The notes under the pieces were generated by a model, which was given only the letters and a program-made list of their open reading frames with translations, was not told the origin of the DNA and did no database searches. The position numbers and the translations under genes are program-made. From the NCBI RefSeq assembly GCF_003335105.1, contig NZ_QFWQ01000007.1, positions 108,149 through 172,148 of the forward strand: DNA of 64,000 nucleotides, given 5' to 3'. The DNA comes from Rhodanobacter denitrificans. Its GTDB lineage: Bacteria; Pseudomonadota; Gammaproteobacteria; Xanthomonadales; Rhodanobacteraceae. This document shows, piece by piece, positions 45,724 through 55,005 of this stretch; position 1 is the first letter of the stretch, and every line of letters starts with the position of its first letter.

Positions 45724-46913
45724 AGCCGCCCGCCCTGGTCGGCGGCCAGCAGTTCGGCCGGCAGCGGCAGTGCATCGAGGCCGCGCGCCAGCAGCATGGC
45801 CTGGAAGCGTTCGCCCATCTGCTCGGGCAGCATCAGCCGCTTCGCCTGCTGCGCCAGCCGGTAGCGGCCGTGCTCGTCGGCGACCTTCGCCTGGGCATCC
45901 TCGAACACCTGCTGCAGGCCCGCGCCGATCAGGAACTGCGCTTGCGGCAGGTAACCGGCCACGCCGAAGCCGGCACTGTTGCCGGCCTCCGCCAGCGCGG
46001 TGAAATCGACCGACGTGGTGAGGTCGTTCAGGCCCGGCAGGTACAGCGGATCGTTGTGCGCGTGATGGCGGTAGTGCGCCATCAGGGTGCCGTCGTCGCG
46101 CTCAGGCAGGTAGTACTCGCGGCGCACGTAGCCGTAGTCGACGAACAGCAGCAGCCCCGCCGTCAGCGCACCGGCCACCGCCTGGATCCAGTACGGCAGC
46201 TGCGGCAGGAGCTCCGAGCGGTAGCCGTCGACGAACTCGACGCCGAGGTCGCGCTCGACGTGGCGCACCGCACCGGCCACCAGCGCGTCGGCCGGGCGGT
46301 CGACGCGGGTCAGCCGGCCTTCGCCGTCCAGCGCCACGTACTCCTCGTACACCTCGCCCTGGCGCATGGCGAAGCGGGTGGCCGGCAGCGCGTCGATCAC
46401 CTCGTTGGCGAACAGCACGCCGCGCCAGTCCTGTTCGGGCGGACGATCCAGCCATTGCACGCGGGCGTGGAGTCCGGGCGGCAGGTTCGCGGCGAGCCGC
46501 TCGCGCTGGCGTTCGCGCAGGTCGGCGCTGGGTTCCAGGATCAGGTACTGCCGCGGCAGCGCGCCGCCGGCCGCCAGCGCCTTCAGCGCCGCCTCGGCGA
46601 ACGCACCGCTGCCACCGCCCAGTTCGAGGAAGTCCGCCTCGTCGCCCAGCATCGCCAGCACCGGCTGCACCGCGTTCACCACGCAGCCGGCGAACAGGTC
46701 GCCCAGTTCCGGCGCGGTGACGAAGTCGCCGGCCGCGCCGAACTTGGTGCGGCCGGCGCTGTAGTAGCCCAGCCCCGGCGCGTACAGGCAGCGCTCCATG
46801 TACTGCGAGAACGGCATCGGCCCGTGCGAGACGATCTGCTCGCGCAGCAGCTGCAGCAGGCGGTCGGAATGGGCGCGCTCGTCGGCACCGGGTTCGGGGA
46901 GGCGGTTAGGCAT
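45720..46913 (-). CDS. SAM-dependent methyltransferase, MidA/NDUFAF7 family
   Basis: The 397-residue protein belongs to the MidA family (COG1565). The N-terminal MPFSQYMERCLYAPGLGYY segment, the SAM-binding FLELGGGSGAFAEA and FANEVIDALPATRF are visible. In mitochondria this family methylates an arginine of complex I during assembly; a bacterial substrate is not established. It is cotranscribed with the VanZ gene. Confidence 0.92.
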   Translation of the reverse strand: MPNRLPEPGADERAHSDRLLQLLREQIVSHGPMPFSQYMERCLYAPGLGYYSAGRTKFGAAGDFVTAPELGDLFAGCVVNAVQPVLAMLGDEADFLELGGGSGAFAEAALKALAAGGALPRQYLILEPSADLRERQRERLAANLPPGLHARVQWLDRPPEQDWRGVLFANEVIDALPATRFAMRQGEVYEEYVALDGEGRLTRVDRPADALVAGAVRHVERDLGVEFVDGYRSELLPQLPYWIQAVAGALTAGLLLFVDYGYVRREYYLPERDDGTLMAHYRHHAHNDPLYLPGLNDLTTSVDFTALAEAGNSAGFGVAGYLPQAQFLIGAGLQQVFEDAQAKVADEHGRYRLAQQAKRLMLPEQMGERFQAMLLARGLDALPLPAELLAADQGGRL

Positions 46914-46992
46914 GCGGGCGGCCCTGGAATTCAGGGCCGCAAGGATAGCGGATGCCGCGGAGCCTCCGCGTGACGGCGCCCCGACGCCGCGC

Positions 46993-49179
46993 TCAGAAAT
47001 CCTTCTGCAGGCTGAGGAACACGCCGCGGCGCGGGCCGAACTGCGGTGCGCCGACGCCGATGCCGCTGCCGTCGCGCAGCTCATACGTGCGATCGAGCAC
47101 GTTGAGCAGGGCCAGCTGGGTGTGCAGCTTGCCGAAACGGTCGAAGGCGAAGTCGTGCGAGACATTGAAATTGAGCTGGAAGTACGCCGGCAGCGAGGCG
47201 CCGTTCGGCACCGAGCCGTCCTTGCGCAGGCCGCTGCCGAACAGATAGTCGGCGCCGACCCGGGTGCTGTCGTCCAGCGCGTAGCTGATGCCGCCGGACG
47301 AGGTGAGCTTCTGGTCGTGGTCAAGGAAGATCCAGTGGTTGTTGACCCAGGCCAGGTCGTCCGGCGCGAAGTTGTACTGGCTGGTGATGATGCGCCGGCC
47401 GATCGCCTTGCCGAGCGATGCGTTGAAGTAGGCGGACAGCGGCCCCTGCGCGTAATTGGCAGTGAACTCCAGGCCCTTCACCCGGCCCGCGGCGTAGTTG
47501 AAGGTGGAGTAGACCAGGGCGGAGCCGAACTGGCCTTCGTCCTGCAGGCGCTGCACCTTGCGGTAGTAGGCGTCCACGCCGACGGTCCAGGCCGAGCCGA
47601 TGCTCTGCGAGACGCCGGCGTCGAAGTAGTCCGAGCGCTCGGCCAGCGGCGTGTTGTTGCCGCTGTCCGCCACTGCGTTGGTGGTGCCGTCGAACTTGGC
47701 GATGTTGCTGCTGGCGATCATCTCGGTCGCCGGCGGGGTGAAGTAGCGCGAATAGCCGGCGTGCACGGTGGTGCTGCCGGTGGCCTGCCAGACCAGGCCC
47801 AGGCGCGGGCTCAGCTGGCTCTCGCTGCGCACCAGCTGGTAGCGGTCGCCGCGCAGACCGTAGTTCAGCGTCCAATTCTCGCCGAGGCTCCACTCGTCCT
47901 GCACATAGGCCGACCAGGTCCTGGCGACCAGACGACTGTTGTCGAGGATGTTGATCGGCGTGGTGCTGGTCGGGTTGCCGCCGGCGTCGGCCGGGAATAC
48001 CCACGCGTCGTTGCCGCTGACCGCACGCTCGAAGCTGCCGTAGATGCCATAGCGCAGCGTGTGGCGGTTACCCAGCGGCGTAGCGAAGTCGGCCTGCAGG
48101 GTGCTGGCGCGGTTGCTGCGGCTGACGGCGGAGGCCACGCCGTTGAACATCAGCTCGCCGATCCGGTCCGGCGTGTAGGCGAGGCGGCTGTAACGCTGGC
48201 CCACCGACACCTGGTAGCCGGTCGCGCCCAGCTTGCCCTGCAACGCCAGCACGCCGAAGCGGGTGTTCTCGCGCTGGTGGCCGTCGAGATCGGCGGAGTT
48301 GAAATCCACCATGTCGAGGTAACCGAACTGCGGCATATAGCCTGGCCGGTTGGGGATCTGGAAGCGGTTGTTGGCAACGCCGAACAGGAAGCTCAGGCGG
48401 GTGTCGTTGTCGATCAGGTAGCTGATGTCGCCGAAGCCCTTCGCCTGGTTGGTGTGGTCGTGGATCGGCTTCTTGCTCGGCGTGGGATTCTCGATGCCGA
48501 CGTCGTTCTCCATGTAGTTGCCGGTAAGGAACCAGCTCCAGCGGTCGTTGCTGCCCCACACCGACGCATTCGGGTTGAGCGTGGCGTTGCTGCCGCCAGT
48601 GATGCCCACGCTGCCGCCGTTGCCGAGGTCATGGCCGCTCTTCGTGGTGATGTCGACCACCGCCGCCGTGCGCAGGCCGTACTGCGCCGGCAGCGCGCCG
48701 TCGAGCAGCTTCACGGTGTCGATCGTGCGCGCGTCCAGGCTTTGGCCGAAGCCGCCGATCGACTCGGGGATGATCACGCCGTTGATGCGGTACTGCAGGT
48801 TCGCGTGGTCGCCGCGCACGTGCAAACCACCGTAGGAGTCCTGCACCACGCCCGGCGCCTGCAGCAGTACCTGGTTCATCGGCGTGGACGCGCCCAGCGG
48901 CAGTTGCGCGATCGCCTGGTGGTCGATCACGTACTGGCTGCTGCCGGTATCCGGCGACAACGCGTTGCGCGCCTGGTCCAGCGCGGCCGAGACCGAGACC
49001 GCACCCAGCTCCTGCACTTTGGCCGGCTGTTTGTTGCGACTGCCACCGTCGGTCGGATCGTCCCCGTTCGCAGTCATCGCGGGGGCAGCGGCCTTCGTCG
49101 CCGGCGGCGCATCGGTGGCATGGACGGTGGTCGTGCCCAGGGCAACGGCGAGGCTCAGGGCAAGCAGGGAAGGATTCAT
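46993..49179 (-). CDS. TonB-dependent outer-membrane receptor
   Basis: The 728-residue protein has a signal peptide ending near VHATD, a plug domain (about residues 60-175, with LHVRGDHANLQYRINGV) and a 22-strand beta-barrel ending in Phe. There is no N-terminal STN signalling domain, so it is a plain transporter. A 14-bp perfect palindrome resembling a Zur box overlaps the promoter region (49220-49233), which makes zinc or zincophore uptake the leading guess (ZnuD-like). No TonB box can be assigned with certainty. Confidence 0.9.
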   Translation of the reverse strand: MNPSLLALSLAVALGTTTVHATDAPPATKAAAPAMTANGDDPTDGGSRNKQPAKVQELGAVSVSAALDQARNALSPDTGSSQYVIDHQAIAQLPLGASTPMNQVLLQAPGVVQDSYGGLHVRGDHANLQYRINGVIIPESIGGFGQSLDARTIDTVKLLDGALPAQYGLRTAAVVDITTKSGHDLGNGGSVGITGGSNATLNPNASVWGSNDRWSWFLTGNYMENDVGIENPTPSKKPIHDHTNQAKGFGDISYLIDNDTRLSFLFGVANNRFQIPNRPGYMPQFGYLDMVDFNSADLDGHQRENTRFGVLALQGKLGATGYQVSVGQRYSRLAYTPDRIGELMFNGVASAVSRSNRASTLQADFATPLGNRHTLRYGIYGSFERAVSGNDAWVFPADAGGNPTSTTPINILDNSRLVARTWSAYVQDEWSLGENWTLNYGLRGDRYQLVRSESQLSPRLGLVWQATGSTTVHAGYSRYFTPPATEMIASSNIAKFDGTTNAVADSGNNTPLAERSDYFDAGVSQSIGSAWTVGVDAYYRKVQRLQDEGQFGSALVYSTFNYAAGRVKGLEFTANYAQGPLSAYFNASLGKAIGRRIITSQYNFAPDDLAWVNNHWIFLDHDQKLTSSGGISYALDDSTRVGADYLFGSGLRKDGSVPNGASLPAYFQLNFNVSHDFAFDRFGKLHTQLALLNVLDRTYELRDGSGIGVGAPQFGPRRGVFLSLQKDF

Positions 49180-49219
49180 CGGCAATTCCGGCAGGGGTGA
49201 ATGAGGATGCTTATTTTGT

Positions 49220-49233
49220 AATGTTATAACATT
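49220..49233. promoter_or_regulatory. Zur-like palindromic operator upstream of the TonB receptor
   Basis: AATGTTATAACATT is a perfect 14-bp palindrome, 41 bases upstream of the receptor start. Proteobacterial Zur operators have a TGTTATA/TATAACA-type core. It overlaps a possible -10 element (TATAAC). Repression under zinc sufficiency is inferred. Confidence 0.55.
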
Positions 49234-49364
49234 GCCGAAAGAATTTCCGTTCCGCCTGCGCCACAAGTCATGCCTGCCCGCGAAACCGTTGATCCCTGCT
49301 TCATACAACGCCCCTAGACTGCTGGGACGCTTGCCGCAGGCAGCGACATCCCATGGAGCCACGC

Positions 49365-50027
49365 ATGACCCAGCGCAGCCGGCAGGTACCCGCCGTCATC
49401 GCACCGGCCGGGCACGGCCGGATTGCCGAGGCGATCCTGGATTTCGTCAGCCACGTGCCGGACAGCACGGTCGCCGACAGCACGGACCCCGCCGGCGCGG
49501 CGCGTCGGCTGGCGCGCCGCGCCGCCCGGCGCGCCGCGCTCACCGCCGGCTCGCTGGCGCTGCCGCCCGGTCCGCTGGGCTGGCTGACCCTGCTGCCGGA
49601 GTTGCTCGCGATCTGGAAGATTCAGGCGCAGATGGTCAGCGACATCGCCGCGGCCTACGGCCGCCACGCCACGTTGGGCCGCGAACAGATGCTGTGGTGC
49701 CTGTTCCGCCACACTACGGCGCAGGCGTTCCGCGACCTGGTGGTGCGCATGGGCGACCGGCTGGTCTTCCGGCAGGCGTCGTACGGCGTGGTCGAGCGCA
49801 TCGCCAAACAGGTCGGCATCAAGCTCACCCGGCGCACGCTGGGCAGCGGGGTCTCGCGCTGGCTGCCGGTGATCGGCGCGCTCGGCGTCGGCGCCTATGC
49901 GCACTACGACACCGGACAGGTCGCCCGCACCGCGATCGCGATGTTCGAGGGCGAGTTCACGTTCGAGGACGCCGGCGCGGCGAGCAGGGCCGACGGACGC
50001 GTCGCGCGCCAGTCGCCGGCCGACTGA
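49365..50027 (+). CDS. EcsC-family-like protein
   Basis: The 220-residue protein has a hydrophobic central segment (SLALPPGPLGWLTLLPELLAIW) and the helix pairs typical of EcsC-family proteins, with a second hydrophobic segment near LPVIGALGVGAYAHYDTG. Function is unknown. The ATG with GGAG seven bases upstream is preferred to one four codons earlier. It is divergent from the TonB receptor. Confidence 0.7.
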   Translation: MTQRSRQVPAVIAPAGHGRIAEAILDFVSHVPDSTVADSTDPAGAARRLARRAARRAALTAGSLALPPGPLGWLTLLPELLAIWKIQAQMVSDIAAAYGRHATLGREQMLWCLFRHTTAQAFRDLVVRMGDRLVFRQASYGVVERIAKQVGIKLTRRTLGSGVSRWLPVIGALGVGAYAHYDTGQVARTAIAMFEGEFTFEDAGAASRADGRVARQSPAD

Positions 50028-50090
50028 GCGCGGGGATGACGCGCTGTCGCCTTTGCGGCAAGCTGGGATCTGCCTAGCCGCCGGAGCTGC

Positions 50091-50840
50091 ATGATGTCGC
50101 CACGCCATGATCGCCCCGTCGCCCTGATCACCGGCGCCGGCCGGCGCGTCGGCGCCGTCACCGCGCGCACGCTGCACGCGGCCGGCTACGACCTGGCGCT
50201 GCACTACCGCCACTCCGCCGACGCCGCCCGCGCGCTGGCTGACGAACTGGAACGACAGCGCGGCGGCAGCACTTTGCTGCTGCAGGCCGAACTGGCCGAA
50301 CTGGCGACGTTGCCGGCGCTGGTCGAACGGTTGCTGGCGCATTACGGCCGGCTCGACGCGCTGGTCAACAACGCCTCGGCGTTCTTCCCCACGCCGCTGG
50401 GCACGGCGACGCCGCCGCAGTGGGACAGCCTGTTCGCCTCCAACGCGCAGGCGCCGTTCTTCCTCAGCCAGGCGGCGATCCCGGCACTGCGCCAGGCGCG
50501 CGGCGGCATCGTCAACATGATCGACATCTACGCCGAGCGGCCGCTGGCGGAACACGCCGTGTACTGCATGGCGAAGGCCGCGCTGGCCGCGATGACCCGC
50601 TCGCTGGCGCTGGAGCTGGCCCCGGACATACGCGTCAACGGCGTGGCACCCGGCGCAGTGCTGTGGCCCAGCGACGGCAAGCCGTATGCCGATCAGCAGG
50701 CGATGCTGGCGCGCACGCCGCTGCAGCGCGCCGGCACGCCGGAGGACGTGGCCGGCGCAGTGCTGTGGCTGCTGCGCGATGCGCCGTTCGTCACCGGGCA
50801 GATCATCCGGGTGGACGGCGGACGCACCTTGTCGGTGTGA
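50091..50840 (+). CDS. folM: SDR-family pteridine reductase (FolM-like)
   Basis: The 249-residue short-chain dehydrogenase begins with TGAGRRVGAVTA, in which the RR replaces the usual glycine-rich spacing as in pteridine reductases. It has NNASAFFPTPLG and the catalytic YCMAK. FolM/PTR1 enzymes reduce dihydromonapterin or dihydrobiopterin with NADPH. Proximity to folK and folB supports a pterin role. A second ATG one codon later has better spacing from GGAG and may be the true start. Confidence 0.87.
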   Translation: MMSPRHDRPVALITGAGRRVGAVTARTLHAAGYDLALHYRHSADAARALADELERQRGGSTLLLQAELAELATLPALVERLLAHYGRLDALVNNASAFFPTPLGTATPPQWDSLFASNAQAPFFLSQAAIPALRQARGGIVNMIDIYAERPLAEHAVYCMAKAALAAMTRSLALELAPDIRVNGVAPGAVLWPSDGKPYADQQAMLARTPLQRAGTPEDVAGAVLWLLRDAPFVTGQIIRVDGGRTLSV

Positions 50841-50872
50841 GTGGGTGCGGAGGGCTTCACCCCCCACCCCAG

Positions 50873-50915
50873 CCCTGCCTGCGACCGAAGGAAGTCCCTT
50901 CAGCTGCAGGCAGGG
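50873..50915. terminator. Two-tier hairpin between folM-like gene and DUF6159 gene
   Basis: CCCTGCCTGC (50873-50882) pairs with GCAGGCAGGG (50906-50915), and inside it GAAGG pairs with CCTTC. It sits between two convergent genes and could stop both transcripts, although there is no T-run. It resembles Xanthomonadales intergenic repeats. Confidence 0.5.
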
Positions 50916-50930
50916 GAGGAGTTCACGCTG

Positions 50931-51791
50931 TCACTTCTTCTTCGGCGCGAAGGCCTGCTGCAGCAGCGCCTGGTCGAAGCCGACGCTGGCCTCGCCTGCT
51001 TCCGCGTAACGGTACAGCGCGGCCGAGTAGATGCCCTGCAGCGAGGCCTGGATCAGGCCGAGCAGGGTCAGCCCCAGCACCACCACGACCGCCGCCAGCA
51101 CGATCGCCGCGGCCGACTGCAGCGCGACCGCGCCGCCGATCAGCACGGCACCGAACAGCACCGCCAGCAGCATCAGCAGGCCGAACACCACGCCGATGCC
51201 GCCGTTGCCGATCAGGTTCTCGCCCCAGCTGCGCTTCAGCAGCTCCACGCTGCGCTTCACCGCATCGACCGGACCGGTGCCTTCGCTGGCCAGCACCGGC
51301 ACCACCAGGAAGGTGGCCACGGTCCAGGCCAGCCCGATGAAGCCGACCACCAGCCGGCCGATCAGGCCAAGCCGCTCCTGGATCATCCGCAGCAACAGGC
51401 CGACGGTGGCGGCGATCAGCGCGTAGCCGAGGATCTGCGGCAGCCTCGCGCGGGCCAGCGCGAAGCCTTCGCCTACGCTGGCCGGCTCGCCGCGCAGGCG
51501 CATCAGCGCCACGCCGGTCAACGCGGTCTGGAAGAAGATGATCACGAAGTACTGCACCAGGTAGAAACAGAACAGCAGCAGGTAGGTACCTGCCGTCATG
51601 CCCTGCTCGAAGCGCTGGCCGGCGTCCACGTGGCCGACCATCATCAAGGCCGCCGGGATCAGGAAACTGGCCGCCACCACCAACGTGCACAGACCCGACA
51701 GCAGCGGAAACACCAGCAACGACTTGTCCGAACGCAACACCGCCGCGCTCGCCTTCAGCAACGCCCAACTACGTGCAAATTTACCGGCCAT
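50931..51791 (-). CDS. DUF6159-like multi-pass membrane protein
   Basis: This 286-residue protein has about six membrane helices, a short cytoplasmic start (SWALLKASAAVLRSDKSLLVFP) and a C-terminal KKK. The N-terminal pattern matches DUF6159 proteins of unknown function. A helical hairpin around SVELLKRSWGENLIGNGGIG is characteristic. It lies alone between convergent folM and the codirectional folK. Confidence 0.78.
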   Translation of the reverse strand: MAGKFARSWALLKASAAVLRSDKSLLVFPLLSGLCTLVVAASFLIPAALMMVGHVDAGQRFEQGMTAGTYLLLFCFYLVQYFVIIFFQTALTGVALMRLRGEPASVGEGFALARARLPQILGYALIAATVGLLLRMIQERLGLIGRLVVGFIGLAWTVATFLVVPVLASEGTGPVDAVKRSVELLKRSWGENLIGNGGIGVVFGLLMLLAVLFGAVLIGGAVALQSAAAIVLAAVVVVLGLTLLGLIQASLQGIYSAALYRYAEAGEASVGFDQALLQQAFAPKKK

Positions 51792-51870
51792 GCGTGTCTC
51801 CCCCCTTCGTCCGTGGATCGTGAGTGGCTCTTTCTAGCACCCGCCGCAGCCATGCGACAGTGCGCTTCGC

Positions 51871-52359
51871 TCAATCCGGCAGTGCCTCGACCTGCAACGG
51901 CTCGCGCTGCTGCGGGAATGCCGCCCACAGCTCGGCCATGCTCCGCCCGCTGACCGGATGCCGGAACGCCGGCGCGATGTCCGCGATCGGCCGCAGCACG
52001 AACGCGTGCTGCAATTCCCTGCGCGGGATCTGCAGGTGGCCGGGACCGTCGAGCACCAGGGCGTCGTAGAACACGATGTCGATGTCCAGCGTGCGGTCCG
52101 CATAGCGCGGCACGTCGCGGCGGCGGCCATGGCGGTCCTCCAGCGCATGCAGCCAGTCGTTCAGCGCCTCGGGCGACAGCTCGGTATCCAGCCCGACCGC
52201 GAGGTTGACGAAGTCCGCGCCATCGAAACCCACCGAGCGGCTGCGATACGCCGGCGAGACGTCGATCCCGCCGAAACGCCCGCGCAACGCGCCGATCGCC
52301 GCCGGCAGGTGTTGCTGCGGTTCGAGGTTGGAGCCCAGGCTCAGGTAGACCCGCGCCAT
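51871..52359 (-). CDS. folK: 6-hydroxymethyl-7,8-dihydropterin pyrophosphokinase (HPPK)
   Basis: The 162-residue enzyme transfers pyrophosphate from ATP to 6-hydroxymethyl-dihydropterin in folate synthesis. It has the N-terminal YLSLGSNLEP, the RYADRTLDIDIVFYD motif with the Mg-binding aspartates and PRRELQHAFVLRPIADIAP. It starts within the folB stop (TAATG), so the two are translationally coupled. Confidence 0.96.
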   Translation of the reverse strand: MARVYLSLGSNLEPQQHLPAAIGALRGRFGGIDVSPAYRSRSVGFDGADFVNLAVGLDTELSPEALNDWLHALEDRHGRRRDVPRYADRTLDIDIVFYDALVLDGPGHLQIPRRELQHAFVLRPIADIAPAFRHPVSGRSMAELWAAFPQQREPLQVEALPD

Positions 52360-52718
52360 TAGTGCGTGCGCGCGCCGCGTTCGATGCACACGCCGACGGC
52401 TTTCGCGCCGCGCACCGCGCCGGGCTTGGACAGCTTCAGGCGCACCCAGACCACGCCAAACTCCTCGCGGATGATCGCCGCGCAGCGCTCGGCCAGCGTC
52501 TCGACCAGGCCGAAGCTGGACGCGCCGACGTAATCGATCAGCCGCTTGGATACGTCCTTGTAGTTCAGCGTGTGCGCAATATCGTCGCTGGCCGCCGGCA
52601 CGGTGTTGTCGAATGCCATCTCGATGTCGAACGCCAGCGTCTGCCGCACGCGGCGCTCCCAGTCGTAGATGCCGATGACGGCGTCGATGCGCAGGTCTTC
52701 GATGAAAACGATGTCCAT
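52359..52718 (-). CDS. folB: Dihydroneopterin aldolase
   Basis: The 119-residue enzyme cleaves dihydroneopterin to 6-hydroxymethyl-dihydropterin and glycolaldehyde, the step before FolK. Family landmarks are the N-terminal IEDLRIDAVIGIYDWE, the active-site TLNYKDVSKRL region and VRLKLSKPGAVRGAKAVGV. The ATG at 52718 precedes the first strand; the longer frame is unrelated in composition. The stop overlaps the folK start. Confidence 0.95.
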   Translation of the reverse strand: MDIVFIEDLRIDAVIGIYDWERRVRQTLAFDIEMAFDNTVPAASDDIAHTLNYKDVSKRLIDYVGASSFGLVETLAERCAAIIREEFGVVWVRLKLSKPGAVRGAKAVGVCIERGARTH

Positions 52719-52813
52719 GGCGGCGATTCGTGGGGCGACGGCCATACAGGGTCCGCGAGCTGGCGGCCGGATGCAAGCCCGTGCCACGCCGGCCGCCATG
52801 CGATCATGCGCAT

Positions 52814-54193
52814 ATGACCGCCTTCAGCACGCTCCCGCTCAAACCCGCCCTGCTCGCCAGCGTCGACACGCTCGGCTACGCCGAGATGACCCCGGTGCAG
52901 GCGCAAAGCCTGCCGCCGATGCTGCAAGGGCGCGACGTGATCGCGCAGGCGCAGACCGGCAGCGGCAAGACCGCCGCGTTCGGGCTGAGCCTGCTGCAGA
53001 TGCTGGACGCGGACACGATCCGGCTGCAGGCGCTGGTGCTGTGCCCCACCCGCGAACTGGCCGACCAGGTCAGCAAGGCGATCCGCAAGCTGGCCGCGAA
53101 CATCCCGAACGTGAAGCTCCTGACCCTGTGCGGCGGCATGCCACTGGGGCCGCAGCTCGCCTCGCTCACCCACGATCCGCACATCGTGGTGGGCACGCCC
53201 GGCCGCGTGCAGGAACACCTGAAGCGCGGCAGCCTGCACGGCGGCGGCATCAAGGTGCTGGTGCTGGACGAGGCCGACCGCATGCTCGACATGGGTTTCA
53301 GCGAGGCGATCGACGACATCATCGGGCGCATCGCGAAGCACCATCAGACCCTGCTGTTCTCCGCGACGTATCCGGACGAGATCCGCGCGGTGAGCCAGCA
53401 TGTGCAGAAGGACCCGGTCGAGATCACGGTGGAAGCGCCGGCCGAGCAAAGATCAGCGATCGAGCAGCAGTTCATCGAGGTGGAGCCGGCGCAGAAGCCC
53501 GATGCGCTGGCGCAGCTGCTCGCCGGCGAACGCGGCCAGCACGCGCTGGTGTTCTGCAACATGCGCCGCGACGTCGACGCGGTGGCGCAGGAACTGGACC
53601 GTCGCGGCTACTCCGCGCTGGCCCTGCACGGCGACATGGAACAGCGCGACCGCGACGAAGTGCTGGTGCGCTTCGCCAACCACAGCTGCGCGGTGCTGGT
53701 GGCCACCGACGTGGCCGCGCGCGGGCTGGACATCGCCGCGCTGCCGCTGGTGCTGAGCTACGACGTCGCGCACGACCCGGACACCCACACCCACCGCATC
53801 GGCCGCACCGGTCGCGCCGGCGAATCCGGCCTGGCGATCACGCTGTGCACGCCGCGCGAGCGGCCGAAGGCGGCGAACATCGAGGAACTCTGCGGCGAGC
53901 CGCTGCCGTGGCGTGCGCTGAAAGTCGCGCCACCGCGCGGCAAGACCCTGCACCTGGCGCCGATGAAGACGCTGGTGATCGACGCCGGCCGCCAGGACAA
54001 GCTGCGCCCCGGCGACATCCTCGGCGCGCTCACCGGCGACGCCGGGCTGGAGGCGAAGGACATCGGCAAGATCGACGTGTTCGCCACCCGTGCCTACGTG
54101 GCGATCAGCCGTGCGCTGGCGAACAAGGCGCTGGAACGCCTGCGCGCGGGCAAGATCAAGGGCCGCAACTTCCGCGTGCGTCCGCTAGGCTAG
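52814..54193 (+). CDS. dbpA: ATP-dependent RNA helicase DbpA
   Basis: The 459-residue DEAD-box helicase shows the Q motif, AQTGSGKT, PTREL, GTPGR, DEAD (VLDEADRMLD), SAT and HRIGRTGRAG in order. The last about 75 residues form the DbpA RNA-binding domain that targets 23S rRNA hairpin 92. It acts in large-subunit assembly, as does EngB in this window. Confidence 0.96.
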   Translation: MTAFSTLPLKPALLASVDTLGYAEMTPVQAQSLPPMLQGRDVIAQAQTGSGKTAAFGLSLLQMLDADTIRLQALVLCPTRELADQVSKAIRKLAANIPNVKLLTLCGGMPLGPQLASLTHDPHIVVGTPGRVQEHLKRGSLHGGGIKVLVLDEADRMLDMGFSEAIDDIIGRIAKHHQTLLFSATYPDEIRAVSQHVQKDPVEITVEAPAEQRSAIEQQFIEVEPAQKPDALAQLLAGERGQHALVFCNMRRDVDAVAQELDRRGYSALALHGDMEQRDRDEVLVRFANHSCAVLVATDVAARGLDIAALPLVLSYDVAHDPDTHTHRIGRTGRAGESGLAITLCTPRERPKAANIEELCGEPLPWRALKVAPPRGKTLHLAPMKTLVIDAGRQDKLRPGDILGALTGDAGLEAKDIGKIDVFATRAYVAISRALANKALERLRAGKIKGRNFRVRPLG

Positions 54194-54222
54194 GCTTCCG
54201 CCACTCACCCGGAAGCCATCCG

Positions 54223-54993
54223 ATGCTGCGCCGGTTCACCTGCCTCCTCGCCCTGCTCGCCTGCGCCGCCGCGCACGCCGTCGACATCCCGGTCTACGGC
54301 TACCGGGTCGTGCACGCCTACCCGCACGACACCGGCGCGTATACCGAAGGCCTGTTCTACAAGGACGGCTATCTCTACGAAAGCACCGGCGAGAAGGGCT
54401 CGTCGACGGTGCGCAAGGTGGCGCTGCGCAGCGGCGAGACAGTGCAGCGGCACAACCTGCCGGCGCGCTACTTCGGCGAAGGCATCATCGACTGGAAGGA
54501 CCGCCTGGTGCAGCTCACCTGGCAGAGCGGTACCGGCTTCGTCTACGACCTGGCCAGCTTCGAGCTGCGCCACACCTTCCGTTACGAAGGCGAGGGCTGG
54601 GCGCTGACCCGCGACGACACGCACCTGTACATGAGCGACGGCACGCCGGTGCTGCGCGTGCTCGATCCGGAAACGCTTGAGGTGGTTCGCCGCATCCACG
54701 TCACCGCCGACGGCGCGCCGGTGACCAACCTCAACGAACTGGAATGGGTGGACGGCGAGATCTACGCGAACGTGTGGCTCACCGACCGCATCGCGCGGAT
54801 CGACCCGACCAGCGGCCATGTGGTGGGCTGGATCGACCTCGGCGGGCTATTCGACAACAGCCAGCTGCCGAATCCCGGCGACGACGTGCTCAACGGGATC
54901 GCCTGGGACGCGAAACACAGGCGCCTGTTCGTCACCGGCAAGTGCTGGCCGAAGCTGTTCGAGATCCAACTGGTGAAGCGTCCGGCACGCTGA
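54223..54993 (+). CDS. Glutaminyl-peptide cyclotransferase (plant/bacterial type)
   Basis: The 256-residue secreted protein has a signal peptide ending AAHA and a five-bladed beta-propeller. Family motifs YTEGLFYKDGYLYESTG, NELEWVDGEIYANVW and LNGIAWD are visible. It converts N-terminal Gln to pyroglutamate on periplasmic or secreted proteins. GGAAG precedes the ATG. It converges on the dihaem cytochrome gene with 12 bases between stops. Confidence 0.93.
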   Translation: MLRRFTCLLALLACAAAHAVDIPVYGYRVVHAYPHDTGAYTEGLFYKDGYLYESTGEKGSSTVRKVALRSGETVQRHNLPARYFGEGIIDWKDRLVQLTWQSGTGFVYDLASFELRHTFRYEGEGWALTRDDTHLYMSDGTPVLRVLDPETLEVVRRIHVTADGAPVTNLNELEWVDGEIYANVWLTDRIARIDPTSGHVVGWIDLGGLFDNSQLPNPGDDVLNGIAWDAKHRRLFVTGKCWPKLFEIQLVKRPAR

Positions 54994-55005
54994 GCCCGGG
55001 CAGCG

